A stretch of DNA of 46,424 nucleotides, from NCBI GenBank assembly GCA_027034975.1, contig JALVWQ010000026.1, positions 1 to 46,424 of the forward strand, written 5' to 3'. A program made the position numbers and the translations under genes. The stretch is from Campylobacteraceae bacterium. Lineage in GTDB: Bacteria > Campylobacterota > Campylobacteria > Campylobacterales > Sulfurovaceae. Position 1 is the stretch's first letter. Every line of letters starts with the position of its first letter. This document shows, piece after piece, positions 9,137-18,252 of the stretch. Under the pieces are notes generated by a model. The model did no database searches and was not told where the DNA came from. It worked only from the letters and a program-made list of their open reading frames with translations.

Positions 9137-9709
9137 TTATCCCTTTGTCAAAAACCAATTAAATGCAAAAAGGAGCCCTGGTGTTTTTGGGATAGTCTCA
9201 TCAAACATAAATGCTCGAGCTTCACTCAGAGGAATCTCAACTACCTCTATCATCTCTTCACCTACAACGCCGCCGCCACTACTTACTCGCATACTCTCAT
9301 TTACTTTTGCAAAATAGAGGTGCTGTTTTGAACCTGCAAAACCAACAGAGGTATAAAAGGATGTAATCTTCTCTAATGCAGAAGACTCAACACTAAAGCC
9401 ACACTCCTCTAAAATCTCTTCGCTAGCAATCTCTTCGAGACTTAAATCTTTGTCCAAAATACCGGCACAAAGCTCCACTGTTACACCGTTTGTCTCCTTA
9501 TCTTGCATATAGACAGCTGGGCGAAACTGCCGAACACAGACAAAAGCGTCGCTCTCTTCATTAAGAATAAGTATTGCTACACTATCGCTTGCCTTTACTA
9601 TCTCCCAATTTCGCTCTTCATTATTGAGCCTATAGCTTGCAAAACAGGGCTTTACAAACTTCCCCTCTTTCAGCTCTTGGCAACGAAAATCTTCTACTTT
9701 AAACTCCAT
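9137..9709 (-). CDS. NUDIX hydrolase, UDP-/ADP-sugar pyrophosphatase type
   Basis: A 190-residue NUDIX protein. The Nudix box is at GILDKDLSLEEIASEEILEECGF (shown in two parts: GILDKDLSLEEIAS and EEILEECGF). The canonical Glu after G-x5 is Leu and the canonical Arg is Glu, while the metal-binding EExxEE core is intact. The same altered pattern occurs in the NUDT14-like UDP-glucose pyrophosphatase group, which also shares the GSKQHLYFAKV block seen here. The likely role is hydrolysis of a nucleoside diphosphate sugar in the cytoplasm; the substrate cannot be fixed from sequence. It starts at ATG 9709 with AAGGGAAGAG upstream and lies 9 bases after mgtE. Confidence 0.8.
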   Translation of the reverse strand: MEFKVEDFRCQELKEGKFVKPCFASYRLNNEERNWEIVKASDSVAILILNEESDAFVCVRQFRPAVYMQDKETNGVTVELCAGILDKDLSLEEIASEEILEECGFSVESSALEKITSFYTSVGFAGSKQHLYFAKVNESMRVSSGGGVVGEEMIEVVEIPLSEARAFMFDETIPKTPGLLFAFNWFLTKG

Positions 9710-9718
9710 CTCTTCCCT

Positions 9719-11083
9719 TTACAGTAGTATCACTTTTGCTAACCCTAAGAAGGCAAAGAAGCCCACAATGTCGGTGACCGTTGTTAACAGTACACTACTT
9801 GCAACCGCTGGATCGATACCTACTTTTTTAAGCATTAAAGGTATTGTTGCCCCAAAGAGCCCCGCACAAAGCAGGTTAATTACCATAGCGGCTCCTATAA
9901 CAATGCCCAGCTTATAGTCGTTAAACCAAAGATAGGCGACAAGCCCCATCACTATTGCAAATATCAAACCGTTTAAGAGTGAAACCGCAACCTCTCGCAA
10001 AATTGCTGCTTTGGCTTCGTGCCAGTTAATCTCTTGCAGAGCCAACTGACGCACCATAACCGTTAAGCTCTGTGTTCCAGCATTTCCACCCATCGAAGCA
10101 ACAATAGGCATTAACACTGCTAAGGCGACATAGGCTTGAATGGTCTGGTCAAACAAGCCAATTACAAACGAGGCAGCAATCGCTGTAAAGAGGTTGATTC
10201 CTAGCCAGATAGCCCTCTTTTTCGTAATGGCACCTATCTCTCTATCTTCCTCACTCTCATCATCAACCCCGGCCATCTTATAGATCTGCTCGGTTGCTCG
10301 CTCTTCAATAAGATCATAAATATCATCCGAGGTGATTCGCCCAATAAGCTTGCCGTAAACATCTGTAATTGGCATCACAACAAGATCGTAATCTTCAAAA
10401 TTCTTTACAACCTCATCAACTGAGTCTGTCGCCTTAAGAGAGATAACTCGCTTATAGGACTCTCTAAGATAGTCTCGATAAGTTTTATCAAAATCGAATG
10501 TAATAACATCCTCAAGCGGTATTGCACCTATGAGATAACCAAACTCATCCGCCAAAAAAACCATATAGATATTATCTAAGCCCTCCTCTTTCAGCTTTTT
10601 TAATCGCTTAATAGAGTCGCCAATCTTTTCGTCTAAATTGGCACTAAAGAGCTCTGTTTGCATTAAAGAACCTGCCACATCTTCGTCGTAGCGTTGAAGC
10701 TTTTTGATATCCTCTACATCCTCATCATCTAGATTTGAGAGAATCTCCTTCTCTTTCTCACTATCAAGCTCTGCAATATCCTGTATAAGATCTGCTGCAT
10801 CATCGCTATCGAGCTCATCAACAACTTCTGCTAATTTCTTTACAGAGAGCTCTTCGAGTGCCTCATCTTTTAAGTGCTCTGGTAACTCTAAAAGTACCTC
10901 CCCTAAATACTCTTCTGGGATTTTGCGAAGATACTCTATAAAGCTCTCTCTTCCCTCATTTTGGTATATATCTTTTACAATTTTTGCTACAACACTTGGA
11001 TGTGTATGCTCAAACTCACTCGGATTTGCTATTAACTCCTCAAGCATCTCCTTTTTCACTTCGTACTTCGACTCTTTTACCAT
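9719..11083 (-). CDS. mgtE: Magnesium transporter MgtE
   Basis: 454 residues with the standard MgtE order. An acidic N-terminal helical domain (about 1-135, rich in DSDDAADLIQDI) is followed by a CBS pair (about 140-260). The C-terminal membrane domain has about five helices, including PIVASMGGNAGTQSLTVMVR and the C-terminal DIVGFFAFLGLA. In known structures the cytoplasmic domains sense Mg2+ and gate the channel. The start at ATG 11083 has GAGGA 7 bases upstream. The gene begins inside the 3' end of the M23 peptidase gene (44-bp overlap), so the two are probably coupled. Confidence 0.92.
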   Translation of the reverse strand: MVKESKYEVKKEMLEELIANPSEFEHTHPSVVAKIVKDIYQNEGRESFIEYLRKIPEEYLGEVLLELPEHLKDEALEELSVKKLAEVVDELDSDDAADLIQDIAELDSEKEKEILSNLDDEDVEDIKKLQRYDEDVAGSLMQTELFSANLDEKIGDSIKRLKKLKEEGLDNIYMVFLADEFGYLIGAIPLEDVITFDFDKTYRDYLRESYKRVISLKATDSVDEVVKNFEDYDLVVMPITDVYGKLIGRITSDDIYDLIEERATEQIYKMAGVDDESEEDREIGAITKKRAIWLGINLFTAIAASFVIGLFDQTIQAYVALAVLMPIVASMGGNAGTQSLTVMVRQLALQEINWHEAKAAILREVAVSLLNGLIFAIVMGLVAYLWFNDYKLGIVIGAAMVINLLCAGLFGATIPLMLKKVGIDPAVASSVLLTTVTDIVGFFAFLGLAKVILL

Positions 11084-12314
11084 TACTACTATCCTCTTTT
11101 TTAACTACTATTGTTACAGTCGCATTATAATCTTTCCATCTATATATGTTTTGCGAATTGCTTTTGACAAGCGTATTATATTCAATTTTCGCCTCTTTCG
11201 TAAGCTCTTTTTCGAGTTTCTCACTCTTAACTACAACTTTTTTTGTAACAATTGCACTCTGTACCTTTACTCGCCGCTGTAAATATCTATCCGGATTCAC
11301 TGCTCTCCCTCGTTTATAGAAACCAAGATGCAGGTGTGGTCCGGTACTTCGTCCAGTAGAGCCAACCTTTCCTATAGTCTCACCTCGTTTTACAAAATCT
11401 CCTCGCTTCACCAAAAGCTTACTCTGGTGTGCATAGAGCGAAACTAAGCCATAACCATGGTTGATCTTTACAACTTTTCCATACCCTCGCATCCATCCAG
11501 CATAGACAACCTTACCATCTGCAATTGCATGAATTGGTGTCCCACTCTTTGCACCATAATCGATACCAAGGTGGGGTCTGTAACGATGCAAAATTGGGTG
11601 CCACCGTTTATAGGTAAACTTTGAAGTTATCCGGATTTTAGAGAGTGGGTTGCTAAAACTAAGGTAGACAGGAGCAGTAGTAACACTTTTTTGCTCAACA
11701 CTTTGATTATTCGTCCAAAACCGGTAACTCTCCTCTCCATCTCTTAGAGCAAAATACTCACTCTTCCCTCGTTTTATATAGGCTGCATTAATAGTAGGCT
11801 TCTCCCACGGAAGACCATTAATACTTCTCTGTTCATAATCGATTGCTACAAAATCACCCTTCTGCAGCTTCGTAAAATCGACATGATCCTTAAAGACTCG
11901 CTTTAAATAAGTCGCAATATGGGGATTGTTGGTAAGCTCTTTAACATTACTAAAGCAGTTACTCTCTATAGTAAAACCAATCCTGTTTTTGATAACCTTA
12001 TACTTTAGAGGAATAATATCAAAGCTATACCCCTCTTTCTCCTTTTTTATATGCATCTGCATCTCTTCACCAAGAGGGATAAGCACCTCTTTAAGCTCAT
12101 CTTTTGTGCTATTTTCAAAAAATGGTGCTCCTGACTCTATTGAAGAAAGAAATTTTAGATCATCAGGATCCACCTTGGCAAAAAACTTCGTAGCATCAAT
12201 CTTATGCCGTACCAAGTAGTCCGAAAAGGTCTCTTGATCTTTCCAAAACTTTAACTGAAACTCGTTTGCATAGAGTGAAACGAGTAAAAATATTGCTATT
12301 GTTACTATTCTCAT
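11040..12314 (-). CDS. M23 metallopeptidase, Csd3/Pgp3-like cell-wall endopeptidase
   Basis: 424 residues with an N-terminal signal peptide (MRIVTIAIFLLVSLYANEF). An N-terminal region of about 200 residues is followed by an M23/LytM domain. Zinc ligands are visible in HLGIDYG and HLHLGFY, with the intervening GYGKVVKINHGYGLVSLYAH block. The N-terminal architecture resembles Csd3 of H. pylori and Pgp3 of C. jejuni. Those proteins trim peptidoglycan peptides and set helical cell shape, so a similar periplasmic role is inferred. The start at 12314 is chosen for GGAGAA upstream and the signal peptide that follows. It is the first gene of the minus-strand run reaching azlD. Confidence 0.82.
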   Translation of the reverse strand: MRIVTIAIFLLVSLYANEFQLKFWKDQETFSDYLVRHKIDATKFFAKVDPDDLKFLSSIESGAPFFENSTKDELKEVLIPLGEEMQMHIKKEKEGYSFDIIPLKYKVIKNRIGFTIESNCFSNVKELTNNPHIATYLKRVFKDHVDFTKLQKGDFVAIDYEQRSINGLPWEKPTINAAYIKRGKSEYFALRDGEESYRFWTNNQSVEQKSVTTAPVYLSFSNPLSKIRITSKFTYKRWHPILHRYRPHLGIDYGAKSGTPIHAIADGKVVYAGWMRGYGKVVKINHGYGLVSLYAHQSKLLVKRGDFVKRGETIGKVGSTGRSTGPHLHLGFYKRGRAVNPDRYLQRRVKVQSAIVTKKVVVKSEKLEKELTKEAKIEYNTLVKSNSQNIYRWKDYNATVTIVVKKEDSSNGKRVEVRSEKGDA

Positions 12315-12411
12315 TAATTTTCTCCAATTTGTGCTAAAATAGCAAATATTATAACACAATATTCAATCACTATCAATATTTGTGACAATACCAAATAAAG
12401 GCAACTCTAAA

Positions 12412-12969
12412 ATGAAAAAAATTCTCTTCTCACTTATGCTAACTTTTACAGGAGTTTTTGCAATAAACCTTTCAAAAACTTATGCAACAGTAGCAGCAAT
12501 CAATGGCGAGAGTGTCACCCTCTCTAACCCTATGCCCTACCCTAATATGAGCGGTATAGTGTTACGAAACACCCCAAATGGAGATTTTGCACTCCTCTAT
12601 CTTAAAATAGATGGGACAAATGGGCAGATAATTGACAAAGATCCCCTTGGTGGTAATCCACTCGCAACGCTCAAAACAGTACCAAAAGTTGGCGATAGAG
12701 TCATAGGTGGCTTCCTCTACGATAAGGTACTTATTGTTGCAGCAAATAAAGAGCAAGAGGAAAAAGTTAAAAACCGCTACCCAATTACAACTGTCGATAG
12801 CCAACTCTTTAAAAGCTTCCTTGCAAGTAGTGGCAAGAGTGTAAATGCACAAAGCTATAAAGCCTTTGCAAAGCTAGTGGGAGTTGGGCTTATCTTTATT
12901 GTTGAGGGGAGTAGTGTAAAAATTTACGACCCAATCTCAGAAGCTGTTATCGCTACAGAGAGTTTTTAA
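12412..12969 (+). CDS. Secreted protein with PgbA N-terminal-like domain
   Basis: 185 residues with a signal peptide (MKKILFSLMLTFTGVFA). The mature protein has the block MSGIVLRNTPNGDFALLYLKI, then KVGDRVIGGFLYDKVLIVAAN and a helical part ending near TVDSQLFKSFLAS. This resembles the N-terminal domain of H. pylori plasminogen-binding proteins PgbA/PgbB, which is widespread in Campylobacterota and not tied to virulence. The natural function is unknown. The ATG at 12412 follows AAAGG by 10 bases. The stop codon is the first base triplet overlapping the palindromic repeat that fills the next gap. It is divergent from the M23 peptidase gene. Confidence 0.7.
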   Translation: MKKILFSLMLTFTGVFAINLSKTYATVAAINGESVTLSNPMPYPNMSGIVLRNTPNGDFALLYLKIDGTNGQIIDKDPLGGNPLATLKTVPKVGDRVIGGFLYDKVLIVAANKEQEEKVKNRYPITTVDSQLFKSFLASSGKSVNAQSYKAFAKLVGVGLIFIVEGSSVKIYDPISEAVIATESF

Positions 12970-13133
12970 CCCAATTTTTGCAATAGAATTAGCAAAGATT
13001 TAGCAAATGCTTTGTTTTAGGGTGTTTGCAAAAATTTTGAGGTTAACCCATAGGTTAATTGATGGATTTTTGTAAATGCCCTAGAACAAATGATTTGTTA
13101 AAGGTTGTTAATCTCTAATGCGAAATTTGGGTT
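12968..13133. repeat. 166-bp near-palindromic element, copy 1
   Basis: It begins AACCCAATTTTTGCAATAGA and ends GCGAAATTTGGGTT. The left half is an imperfect inverted repeat of the right half, centred on the TTAACCCATAGGTTAA region at about 13048-13055, so it can fold into one long hairpin. A second copy of equal length lies at 17502-17667, with 17 differences in 166 bases by my count. The flanks could be read as a TTTAA duplication (TTTAA-CCC and GGG-TTTAA), but copy 2 does not show the same. No coding capacity is apparent. It overlaps the stop codon of the PgbA-like gene and ends 64 bases before the GlcD-like gene. Confidence 0.85.
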
Positions 13134-13197
13134 TAACTCTACAATTTAATCCAAATTTAGGTATAAAACAAATAATATTTATAGTAACGGAGTCCTT

Positions 13198-14583
13198 ATG
13201 GAACTACAAGCAAAAGATATAGAATTTTTTACCAATCTCCTTGGAAGCGACAATATCTATACAGACAAAGCTCACAAAAGAGCCTATAGCTACGATGCAA
13301 CAAGAACCCACTACGAGCCTGATGCTGTATTATTTCCACGAAACGAAGAGGATATTAGTAAAATTTTAAAATATTGCAATGAAAATCAAATTATTATTGT
13401 CCCTCGCGGTGCCGGAAGTGGCTTTACAGGTGGTGCACTCCCAGTAAATGGCGGCATAGTACTTGCCATGGAGAAGCACATGAATAAAATACTCGAAATT
13501 GATCTTGAGAATATGCTTGCCATTGTACAGCCAGGTGTTATTAACAAAGATCTCCAACGCCATGTAGAGGAGCTAGGACTCTTCTATCCGCCAGATCCTG
13601 CAAGCGAAGAGTACTCAACACTTGGCGGAAATGTTAGCGAAAACGCTGGTGGAATGCGTGCTGCAAAGTATGGTATTACAAAAGATTTCGTTATGGCACT
13701 TAGAGCAGTGCTTCCAAATGGCGATATTATTCGTGCTGGAAAGCGAACGATCAAAGATGTTGCAGGCTATAATATTGCCGGTATCTTAACTGCAAGCGAA
13801 GGGACACTAGCAGTAATTACCGAAATCACTCTAAAGCTGCTGCCAAAACCAAAATTTGCCAAGTCATATATGGGGATCTTCCCAGATGTTAATAGTGCTA
13901 TGAATGCTGTATTTAAGTCGCTTGCGAAGGGTGCAAATCCGGTAGCTATGGAGTTTTTAGACTCTCTAGTGGTCAAAGCAGTACAAGAGAAACTTGGTAT
14001 CAAACTCCCAAGCAGTGCCGGTGCACTCCTAATTGGTGATGTCGATGGTAATGTGCAAGAGGAGGTAGAGTTCCAGCTCAAAACCCTCAAAGAGTCTTTT
14101 ATAGAAAATGGTGCCCTCAATTTCCAAGTAGCAACAGATAGTAACGAAAGAGATGAACTCTGGAAAGCACGACGAGGAGCTTCACCATCTATTACAATCT
14201 ATGGAAGCAAAAAACTTAATGAAGATATATCCGTACCTCGAAGTATGCTCCCAAAAGCTCTTGAAGAGATCTATAAAATTGGTGATAAGTATAACTTTAA
14301 GGTTCCATGCTTTGGGCACGCAGGGGATGGAAATATCCATGTAAATGTAATGGTAGATGGCTCAAACCCACAAGAGTTAGAAGATGGGCACAAAGCGATT
14401 GAAGAGATCTTCCAATTAGTTGTCGATATGGGTGGAACACTCAGTGGCGAGCATGGTATTGGGCTTAGCAAAGCAGAGTTTATGAATATCGCCTTTAGCG
14501 ACGAAGAGCTTGCACTCTTTAAAAGAGTTAAAGAGGCTTTCGATCCAAATGGCATCTTAAATCCTGGAAAGATGGGACTTTAG
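13198..14583 (+). CDS. glcD: FAD-linked oxidase, GlcD/D-lactate dehydrogenase family
   Basis: 461 residues, typical of GlcD. The family oxidises D-2-hydroxy acids such as glycolate or D-lactate. The FAD-binding (PCMH-type) domain shows PRGAGSGFTGGALP near residue 70 and STLGGNVSENAGGMRAAKYG near residue 140. The C-terminal cap domain has PCFGHAGDGNIHVN and SGEHGIGLSKAEF, which carry the metal/active-site histidines of this family. GlcE and GlcF (the iron-sulfur partner) are not adjacent, so whether it acts as glycolate oxidase or respiratory D-lactate dehydrogenase is open. The start at 13198 has CGGAG 5 bases upstream. Confidence 0.85.
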   Translation: MELQAKDIEFFTNLLGSDNIYTDKAHKRAYSYDATRTHYEPDAVLFPRNEEDISKILKYCNENQIIIVPRGAGSGFTGGALPVNGGIVLAMEKHMNKILEIDLENMLAIVQPGVINKDLQRHVEELGLFYPPDPASEEYSTLGGNVSENAGGMRAAKYGITKDFVMALRAVLPNGDIIRAGKRTIKDVAGYNIAGILTASEGTLAVITEITLKLLPKPKFAKSYMGIFPDVNSAMNAVFKSLAKGANPVAMEFLDSLVVKAVQEKLGIKLPSSAGALLIGDVDGNVQEEVEFQLKTLKESFIENGALNFQVATDSNERDELWKARRGASPSITIYGSKKLNEDISVPRSMLPKALEEIYKIGDKYNFKVPCFGHAGDGNIHVNVMVDGSNPQELEDGHKAIEEIFQLVVDMGGTLSGEHGIGLSKAEFMNIAFSDEELALFKRVKEAFDPNGILNPGKMGL

Positions 14584-14638
14584 GAATTTTGAATTTTGAA
14601 TGATGAATTTTGAATTAAATTTGTAGGAGCAGAAGGGT

Positions 14639-15430
14639 GTGAAACAAAAAACAGTAAAAGAGTGGATTATCTATATCTTTAAATTAACAAAAGAGTTTAT
14701 TGGTGAGCTTTTAGATCCTAAGCTAAGCTTCTATGCTGCAAGTATGAGTTGGGCTACCCTCTTTTTTATCATTCCACTTCTTGTTATTACCCTATCGGTT
14801 ATTATCTATACCCCTATCTTTAGCCAATTCTACCAAAAAATCCATACTCTTATTACAAACTCATTAATGCCAACAAGCTCCAAACAGCTTATAGAGCTAC
14901 TCGATACATTTACAGCAAACTCTTACCAGATGGGTTACATTGGAGTACTCTATGTCATCGTTGCTGCAATATTTTTCTTTCGTGATTTCGACTATATCGT
15001 AAACGATATATTCGGTCACCAAAGACGAAGATTCCTCAAAGCTTTCTTTATTTATGGATTGATGCTTATTCTCATTCCTATCTCAACTGCTCTCTCCATC
15101 TGGTTTTTAACAATCTTACAGAGCAAAATCCACTTTGCTCCAATCTTTCTGCAATTTATCATAACATGGTTTACTATATTAATTATCTATAAAGTAGCAC
15201 CCAAAGAGTATATCCCTCTTGATATAGCTGCCCAAAGCTCATTTGTCACTACACTTGTTTGGTATTTAGCGAAATCGATCTTTATCTTCTATATCCTCTA
15301 CAACAAAACATACACAACAATCTATGGCACTATCTCTATAATAATGTTTACATTTCTTTGGATCTACATCTCTTGGACAATCTTTCTGCACGGCTTGCAA
15401 CTCTGTAAAATGCTTCAAGATGAGGATTAA
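14639..15430 (+). CDS. YihY/BrkB-family inner membrane protein
   Basis: 263 residues with about six membrane segments. The family hallmark is near the N-terminus (LSFYAASMSWATLFFIIPLLV), with FFRDFDYIVNDIFG in the middle and TTIYGTISIIMFTFLWIYISW near the end. The old label 'ribonuclease BN' for this family is wrong; its function is not established. Translation starts at GTG 14639, with TAGGAG about 9 bases upstream. The 55-bp gap before it contains three copies of GAATTTTGAAT (from 14584, 14591 and 14605). It converges on uvrB. Confidence 0.82.
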   Translation: MKQKTVKEWIIYIFKLTKEFIGELLDPKLSFYAASMSWATLFFIIPLLVITLSVIIYTPIFSQFYQKIHTLITNSLMPTSSKQLIELLDTFTANSYQMGYIGVLYVIVAAIFFFRDFDYIVNDIFGHQRRRFLKAFFIYGLMLILIPISTALSIWFLTILQSKIHFAPIFLQFIITWFTILIIYKVAPKEYIPLDIAAQSSFVTTLVWYLAKSIFIFYILYNKTYTTIYGTISIIMFTFLWIYISWTIFLHGLQLCKMLQDED

Positions 15431-15467
15431 GGGTGGGTTCAGAGTTCCGAATTTTGGGTTTAAAGAT

Positions 15468-15482
15468 TGTGGCGAAGCCACA
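15468..15482. terminator. Short hairpin between convergent genes
   Basis: A perfect 6-bp stem TGTGGC-GAA-GCCACA lies between the stop of the YihY-like gene and the stop of uvrB, where a bidirectional terminator would be expected. Neither side has a strong U tract, so activity is uncertain. Confidence 0.4.
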
Positions 15483-15511
15483 CCTTATAAGCTCTTAGCC
15501 CTAAGCTGTCC

Positions 15512-17488
15512 CTATAGTTTCTTCAACTTTGCAATCTCATCACGACACCTCGCTGCCTCTTCAAAATCGAGCCGTTTTGAGGCTGCAAGCATCTTTGCTT
15601 TAAGCTCTTTTATTATCTTTTGTCGCTCTGCTGCTGGGATCTTTTGAGCACGGCTTGCTTTATTATAAATCTCTCCGCTATCTTCAACTTTCAAGTTGGT
15701 ATCGAGAGCTCGCTTTGTACTCTTTGGGGTAATACCGTGCTTCTTATTATACTCTAGCTGCTTTTTACGGCGAGCCTCGGTCGTTTCGATACACTCCTTC
15801 ATTGAGTTTGTTATCTTATTGGCATACATAATCACCTTACCATTCACATTCCGTGCAGCCCTCCCAGCAGTCTGTATAAGCGCTGTTGTAGAGCGCAAAA
15901 AACCCTCTTTATCGGCATCTAATATAGCAACAAGTGCGACCTCTGGTAAATCTAACCCTTCTCTAAGCAGGTTAATCCCAACTAAAACATCAAACTCTCC
16001 AAGCCTCAAAGAGCGGATTATTTGGTTTCTCTCAATCGCATCTAAATCTGAATGCATATATTGCGTCTTTACCCCCAAATCGTTGTAAAAAGTTGTTAGC
16101 TCCTCTGCCATCTTTTTTGTAAGTACCGTTACTAAAACCTTATCTCCTCGCTCAACTACCTTCTTTATCTCATCGTGCAGCTTGGCCACTTGGTTATCGC
16201 TGCTCTCTACCACAATCTCTGGATCCACAAGCCCTGTTGGTCGAACAATCTGCTCAGCAATTACACTCGAATTTTGCACCTCAAAATCGCCAGGTGTTGC
16301 CGAAACAAAAAGAAAACTTGGAGCCTTATTGATATACTCTTCAAACTTTAAAGGGCGGTTATCTAGAGCACTTGGCAGCCTAAACCCATGCTCTACAAGC
16401 ACCTCTTTTCGACTTCTGTCTCCTGCATACATGCCTCGAAACTGCGGCAAGGACACATGCGACTCATCAACCATTACCATATAATCGTCGCCATACATCA
16501 TCTCAAAGTAATCTAGCATCGAGTATGGTGTCTCGCCCGGTTTTTTGCCTGTTAAATGCCTAGAGTAGTTCTCAATCCCCTTACAAGTTCCTGTGCTCTC
16601 AAGCATCTCTAAATCAAACTCGGTTCGCTGCTTCAAGCGATTATACTCCACCATTCGCCCCTCTTTTTTAAAGAAATCGAGTCGATCGGCAAGCTCCTCT
16701 TCGATACTCTTAATCGCTAAAGCAAGTTTCTCCTTTGCAACAATAAAAGGGTTTGTAGAGTAGATCGTAATCTCTTTATAATCAGCCACCTTCTCGTTGG
16801 TTAAGCTATTAAAGCTGTAGATACTCTCTATCTCATCACCAAAAAACTCTATTCGATACGCTAACTCTTCATTATAGGCTGGATAGATATCGATAACCTC
16901 GCCATTGACTCTAAAATCACCCCTATCAAAGTAGGCATCGTTTCGCTTATACCCCATATCAACAAATCGCATCAACAACGCTCTTTGCGAATACTCTTGC
17001 CCTACACTTAACTTTTGTACAATTTCTTTATAATCTTGTGGGCTTCCTAAACCATAATTTGCCGAAACTGAAGCGACTACAATGACATCATCATGACTCA
17101 ACAAACTAGCCGTTGCAGAGAGCCGCAAACGCTCCAACTCATCATTAATAGAGCTATCCTTTTCGATAAAGAGATCCTGTCTTGGCAAATATGCCTCTGG
17201 CTGGTAGTAGTCGTAGTAACTAATAAAGTACTCCACATGGTTATCTGGAAAGAAGCTCTTAAACTCACTATAGAGCTGTGCAGCAAGCGTTTTATTATGC
17301 GTCATTATTAGAGTTGGCTTGCCACTTTTTGCAATAAGGTTTGCCATAGTGTATGTTTTCCCACTCCCTGTTACCCCAAGCAGTGTCTGGTAGCGGTTCT
17401 TCTGCTCTATCGATTTGAGCAACTTCTCTATGGCTTGCGGCTGGTCCCCAGATGGAGAGTAGTCACTTTTTAACTGAAACTTTGCCAA
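15512..17488 (-). CDS. uvrB: UvrABC system protein B
   Basis: 658 residues, full length. UvrB is the damage-verification helicase of nucleotide excision repair, working with UvrA and UvrC. Walker A is GVTGSGKT (about 38-45). The beta-hairpin that clamps DNA is around [12 protein letters not shown] near residue 95. Helicase motifs DESHVSLPQ and QTAGRAARN are present, and the C-terminal UVR motif ends in [13 protein letters not shown]. The start is TTG 17488-17486, with AAGGA 7 bases upstream and the conserved beginning [19 protein letters not shown]. The 166-bp palindromic element starts 13 bases upstream, so it probably lies in the uvrB leader or promoter. Confidence 0.96.
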   Translation of the reverse strand: MAKFQLKSDYSPSGDQPQAIEKLLKSIEQKNRYQTLLGVTGSGKTYTMANLIAKSGKPTLIMTHNKTLAAQLYSEFKSFFPDNHVEYFISYYDYYQPEAYLPRQDLFIEKDSSINDELERLRLSATASLLSHDDVIVVASVSANYGLGSPQDYKEIVQKLSVGQEYSQRALLMRFVDMGYKRNDAYFDRGDFRVNGEVIDIYPAYNEELAYRIEFFGDEIESIYSFNSLTNEKVADYKEITIYSTNPFIVAKEKLALAIKSIEEELADRLDFFKKEGRMVEYNRLKQRTEFDLEMLESTGTCKGIENYSRHLTGKKPGETPYSMLDYFEMMYGDDYMVMVDESHVSLPQFRGMYAGDRSRKEVLVEHGFRLPSALDNRPLKFEEYINKAPSFLFVSATPGDFEVQNSSVIAEQIVRPTGLVDPEIVVESSDNQVAKLHDEIKKVVERGDKVLVTVLTKKMAEELTTFYNDLGVKTQYMHSDLDAIERNQIIRSLRLGEFDVLVGINLLREGLDLPEVALVAILDADKEGFLRSTTALIQTAGRAARNVNGKVIMYANKITNSMKECIETTEARRKKQLEYNKKHGITPKSTKRALDTNLKVEDSGEIYNKASRAQKIPAAERQKIIKELKAKMLAASKRLDFEEAARCRDEIAKLKKL

Positions 17489-17501
17489 TTTTGATTCCTT
17501 A

Positions 17502-17667
17502 AACCCAAATTTTGTATTAGAATTAGTAAAGATTTGGCAAATGCTTTTGTTTAGGGTGTTTGCTAAAATCTTGAGCTTAACCCATAGGTTAAGTGATGGA
17601 TTTTAGTAAATGCCCTAGACGAAATGATTTGCTAAAGGTTATTAATCTCTAATGCAAAATTTGGGTT
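17502..17667. repeat. 166-bp near-palindromic element, copy 2
   Basis: It begins AACCCAAATTTTGTATTAGA and ends AATGCAAAATTTGGGTT, the same length as copy 1 and about 90% identical. Its outer arms pair better than those of copy 1. Several differences from copy 1 are matched in both arms, so pairing is kept. It fills most of the gap between the divergent uvrB and coiled-coil genes and touches the uvrB ribosome site. Confidence 0.85.
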
Positions 17668-17775
17668 ATATCTGTTTGATGCTCATATTTTACTAATTAT
17701 ACCCTTTATAGATCATAATACTTTGTGGTGTATAAGGGTATAAATGTTATTATTAGTTAAAAAAAGAGGGAAGCT

Positions 17776-18024
17776 ATGACAGCTCTTGAGAGATTAAAAG
17801 CAAAAATTGACGAATGGAAGAACAACTACGAGGCAATTGCAAAAGAGAACGAAGAGTTAAAAGCGAAGCTAGAGAGCTCTTCTGGCGGTAGTGGTAACTG
17901 TGAGCAGCTCGAATCAAAAGTTGCTGAGCTTGAAGCCCAAATCGAAAAACTGCAGCAAGAGATAGAAGAGAAAGATGTCGAAATCGAGAGCATCTTAGAG
18001 AATGTCGAAGCACTACTAGATTAA
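17776..18024 (+). CDS. Small coiled-coil protein, ZapB-like in form
   Basis: 82 residues, almost entirely heptad-repeat coiled coil. The first helix (about 1-34) and second helix (about 43-80) are separated by a flexible SSSGGSGNC segment. No membrane or signal sequence is present. Size and layout resemble the division-associated coiled coil ZapB, but sequence identity cannot be claimed. AGGGA lies 7 bases before the ATG. The next gene follows after 9 bases, so the two form an operon, divergent from uvrB. A single cysteine sits in the linker. Confidence 0.7.
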   Translation: MTALERLKAKIDEWKNNYEAIAKENEELKAKLESSSGGSGNCEQLESKVAELEAQIEKLQQEIEEKDVEIESILENVEALLD

Positions 18025-18033
18025 GGAGAAGCA

Positions 18034-18252
18034 ATGGATTTAACACTCAGCATTAAAGGTTTACGCATAAAAGCAAAAAAGCTCGATAATGACTTTTACG
18101 AATTTATAAAAGAGGATCTCGCAAAATCGGGGGTCGATATTACACAAGATAACTCAATCGAAGCACTCTTTACAGCATACCTCCGCCTTGCAGCAAAGGC
18201 ACACAACTACGACAAAGAGATAGAAGGCATCATTAGTCAAATAGAGAGTTAA
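18034..18252 (+). CDS. Conserved-looking small protein of unknown function
   Basis: 72 residues, soluble, alpha-helical. It begins MDLTLSIKGLRIKAKKL and has a second half with a helix (IEALFTAYLRLAAKAHNYDKE). AAGGAG lies immediately upstream within the 9-bp gap after the coiled-coil gene, indicating co-translation. The N-terminal beta-like strand followed by helices could suit a ZapA-like partner of a ZapB-like coiled coil, but no recognisable ZapA motif is visible. I do not recognise the family. Confidence 0.65.
   Translation: MDLTLSIKGLRIKAKKLDNDFYEFIKEDLAKSGVDITQDNSIEALFTAYLRLAAKAHNYDKEIEGIISQIES

Noticed and set aside
14639-15430. Ribonuclease BN
   Set aside because: The name for the YihY/BrkB family is a historical misannotation; the protein is a membrane protein without nuclease motifs.
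12968-17667. Palindromic elements as a CRISPR array or insertion sequence
   Set aside because: Only two copies, 4.4 kb apart, no spacers, no transposase frame inside.
17774-18046. Minus-strand reading frame opposite the coiled-coil gene
   Set aside because: It is the mirror of a low-complexity coiled-coil gene and lacks a ribosome site.
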